A stretch of DNA of 6,033 nucleotides, taken from contig CALBXV010000106.1 in assembly GCA_937890045.1 (NCBI GenBank), forward strand, positions 1 to 6,033. The letters run 5' to 3'. A program made the translations under genes and the position numbers. This stretch comes from an uncultured archaeon (GTDB lineage Archaea; Thermoproteota; Nitrososphaeria; Nitrososphaerales; CALBXV01). The notes under the pieces are model-generated. The model saw nothing but the letters and a program-made list of their open reading frames with translations, had not been told where the DNA came from and made no database searches. Shown piece by piece: positions 6,013 through 6,033 of this stretch (position 1 is its first letter; each line of letters begins with the position of its first letter).

Positions 6013-6033
6013 TTAACCACCATATCCATATTG
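6013..6033 (-). CDS. C-terminal end of the preceding gene (5' part outside window)
   Basis: Read on the minus strand from the window edge, the frame that ends just before the giant gene encodes QYGYGG followed by TAA. Only six residues are visible, so the product cannot be named. The short Gly/Tyr-rich tail is the only notable property. The 20-base gap and shared strand suggest the two genes form one operon. The call rests on frame and spacing alone and could be wrong. Confidence 0.5.
   Translation of the reverse strand, partial: QYGYGG

Noticed and set aside
1..6033. tRNA, rRNA, CRISPR array, insertion sequence or terminator
   Set aside because: No regularly spaced repeats, terminal inverted repeats, cloverleaf-like sequence or GC hairpin followed by a T run was seen outside coding constraint. 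The many T runs on the plus strand are complements of Lys codons.

Overview
The window is almost entirely one gene read on the minus strand. An uninterrupted reading frame starts at the ATG at 5992 and runs off the left edge at position 1, giving 1997 codons without a stop and no sign of the C-terminus. The only other coding sequence is the last few codons of a preceding minus-strand gene at 6013-6033, ending 20 bases before the giant gene. I see no RNA genes, CRISPR array, insertion sequence or intergenic regulatory region. The DNA is AT-rich, Ile ATA and Arg AGA/AGG codons are common, and the start has a bacterial-type Shine-Dalgarno sequence. Together with one enormous, tightly spaced gene, this points to a bacteriophage, prophage or other mobile element of a bacterium. 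The host cannot be identified.

Layout of the protein (residue n begins at minus-strand base 5992-3(n-1)): residues 1-144 unrecognised, polar; 145-228 a compact module with an LVPTLTP core, of a kind I associate with phage structural-region proteins; 229-319 unrecognised; 320-565 Ala/Gly-rich and amphipathic with weakly hydrophobic helices; 634-970 a series of charged helical hairpins; 970-1008 an acidic linker; 1010-1310 unrecognised; about 1320-1705 a complete tyrosine recombinase (core-binding plus catalytic domain); 1706-1950 an unrecognised region, partly beta-rich; 1951-1978 a strongly basic tract; then open to the window edge.

The main discovery is the tyrosine recombinase buried inside this protein. 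It keeps both catalytic arginines (R1508, R1661), candidate beta-hairpin lysines (K1533/K1534), the LGH histidine (H1684) and the nucleophile Tyr (Y1693). The spacings R1661-H1684-Y1693 are 23 and 9 residues, as in XerD. The first His of the HxxR box is Tyr (Y1658), and about 54 extra residues lie between boxes I and II. The rest of the chain resembles giant phage-delivered ('polyvalent' or ejection) proteins. The working hypothesis is therefore a recombinase carried in the particle, or transferred with the DNA, as part of a giant protein. An in-frame ATG at 1894, preceded by a GGGGTGA ribosome-binding-like sequence, sits right at the recombinase N-terminus and could yield a free recombinase as a second product. 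Both ideas are inference from sequence.
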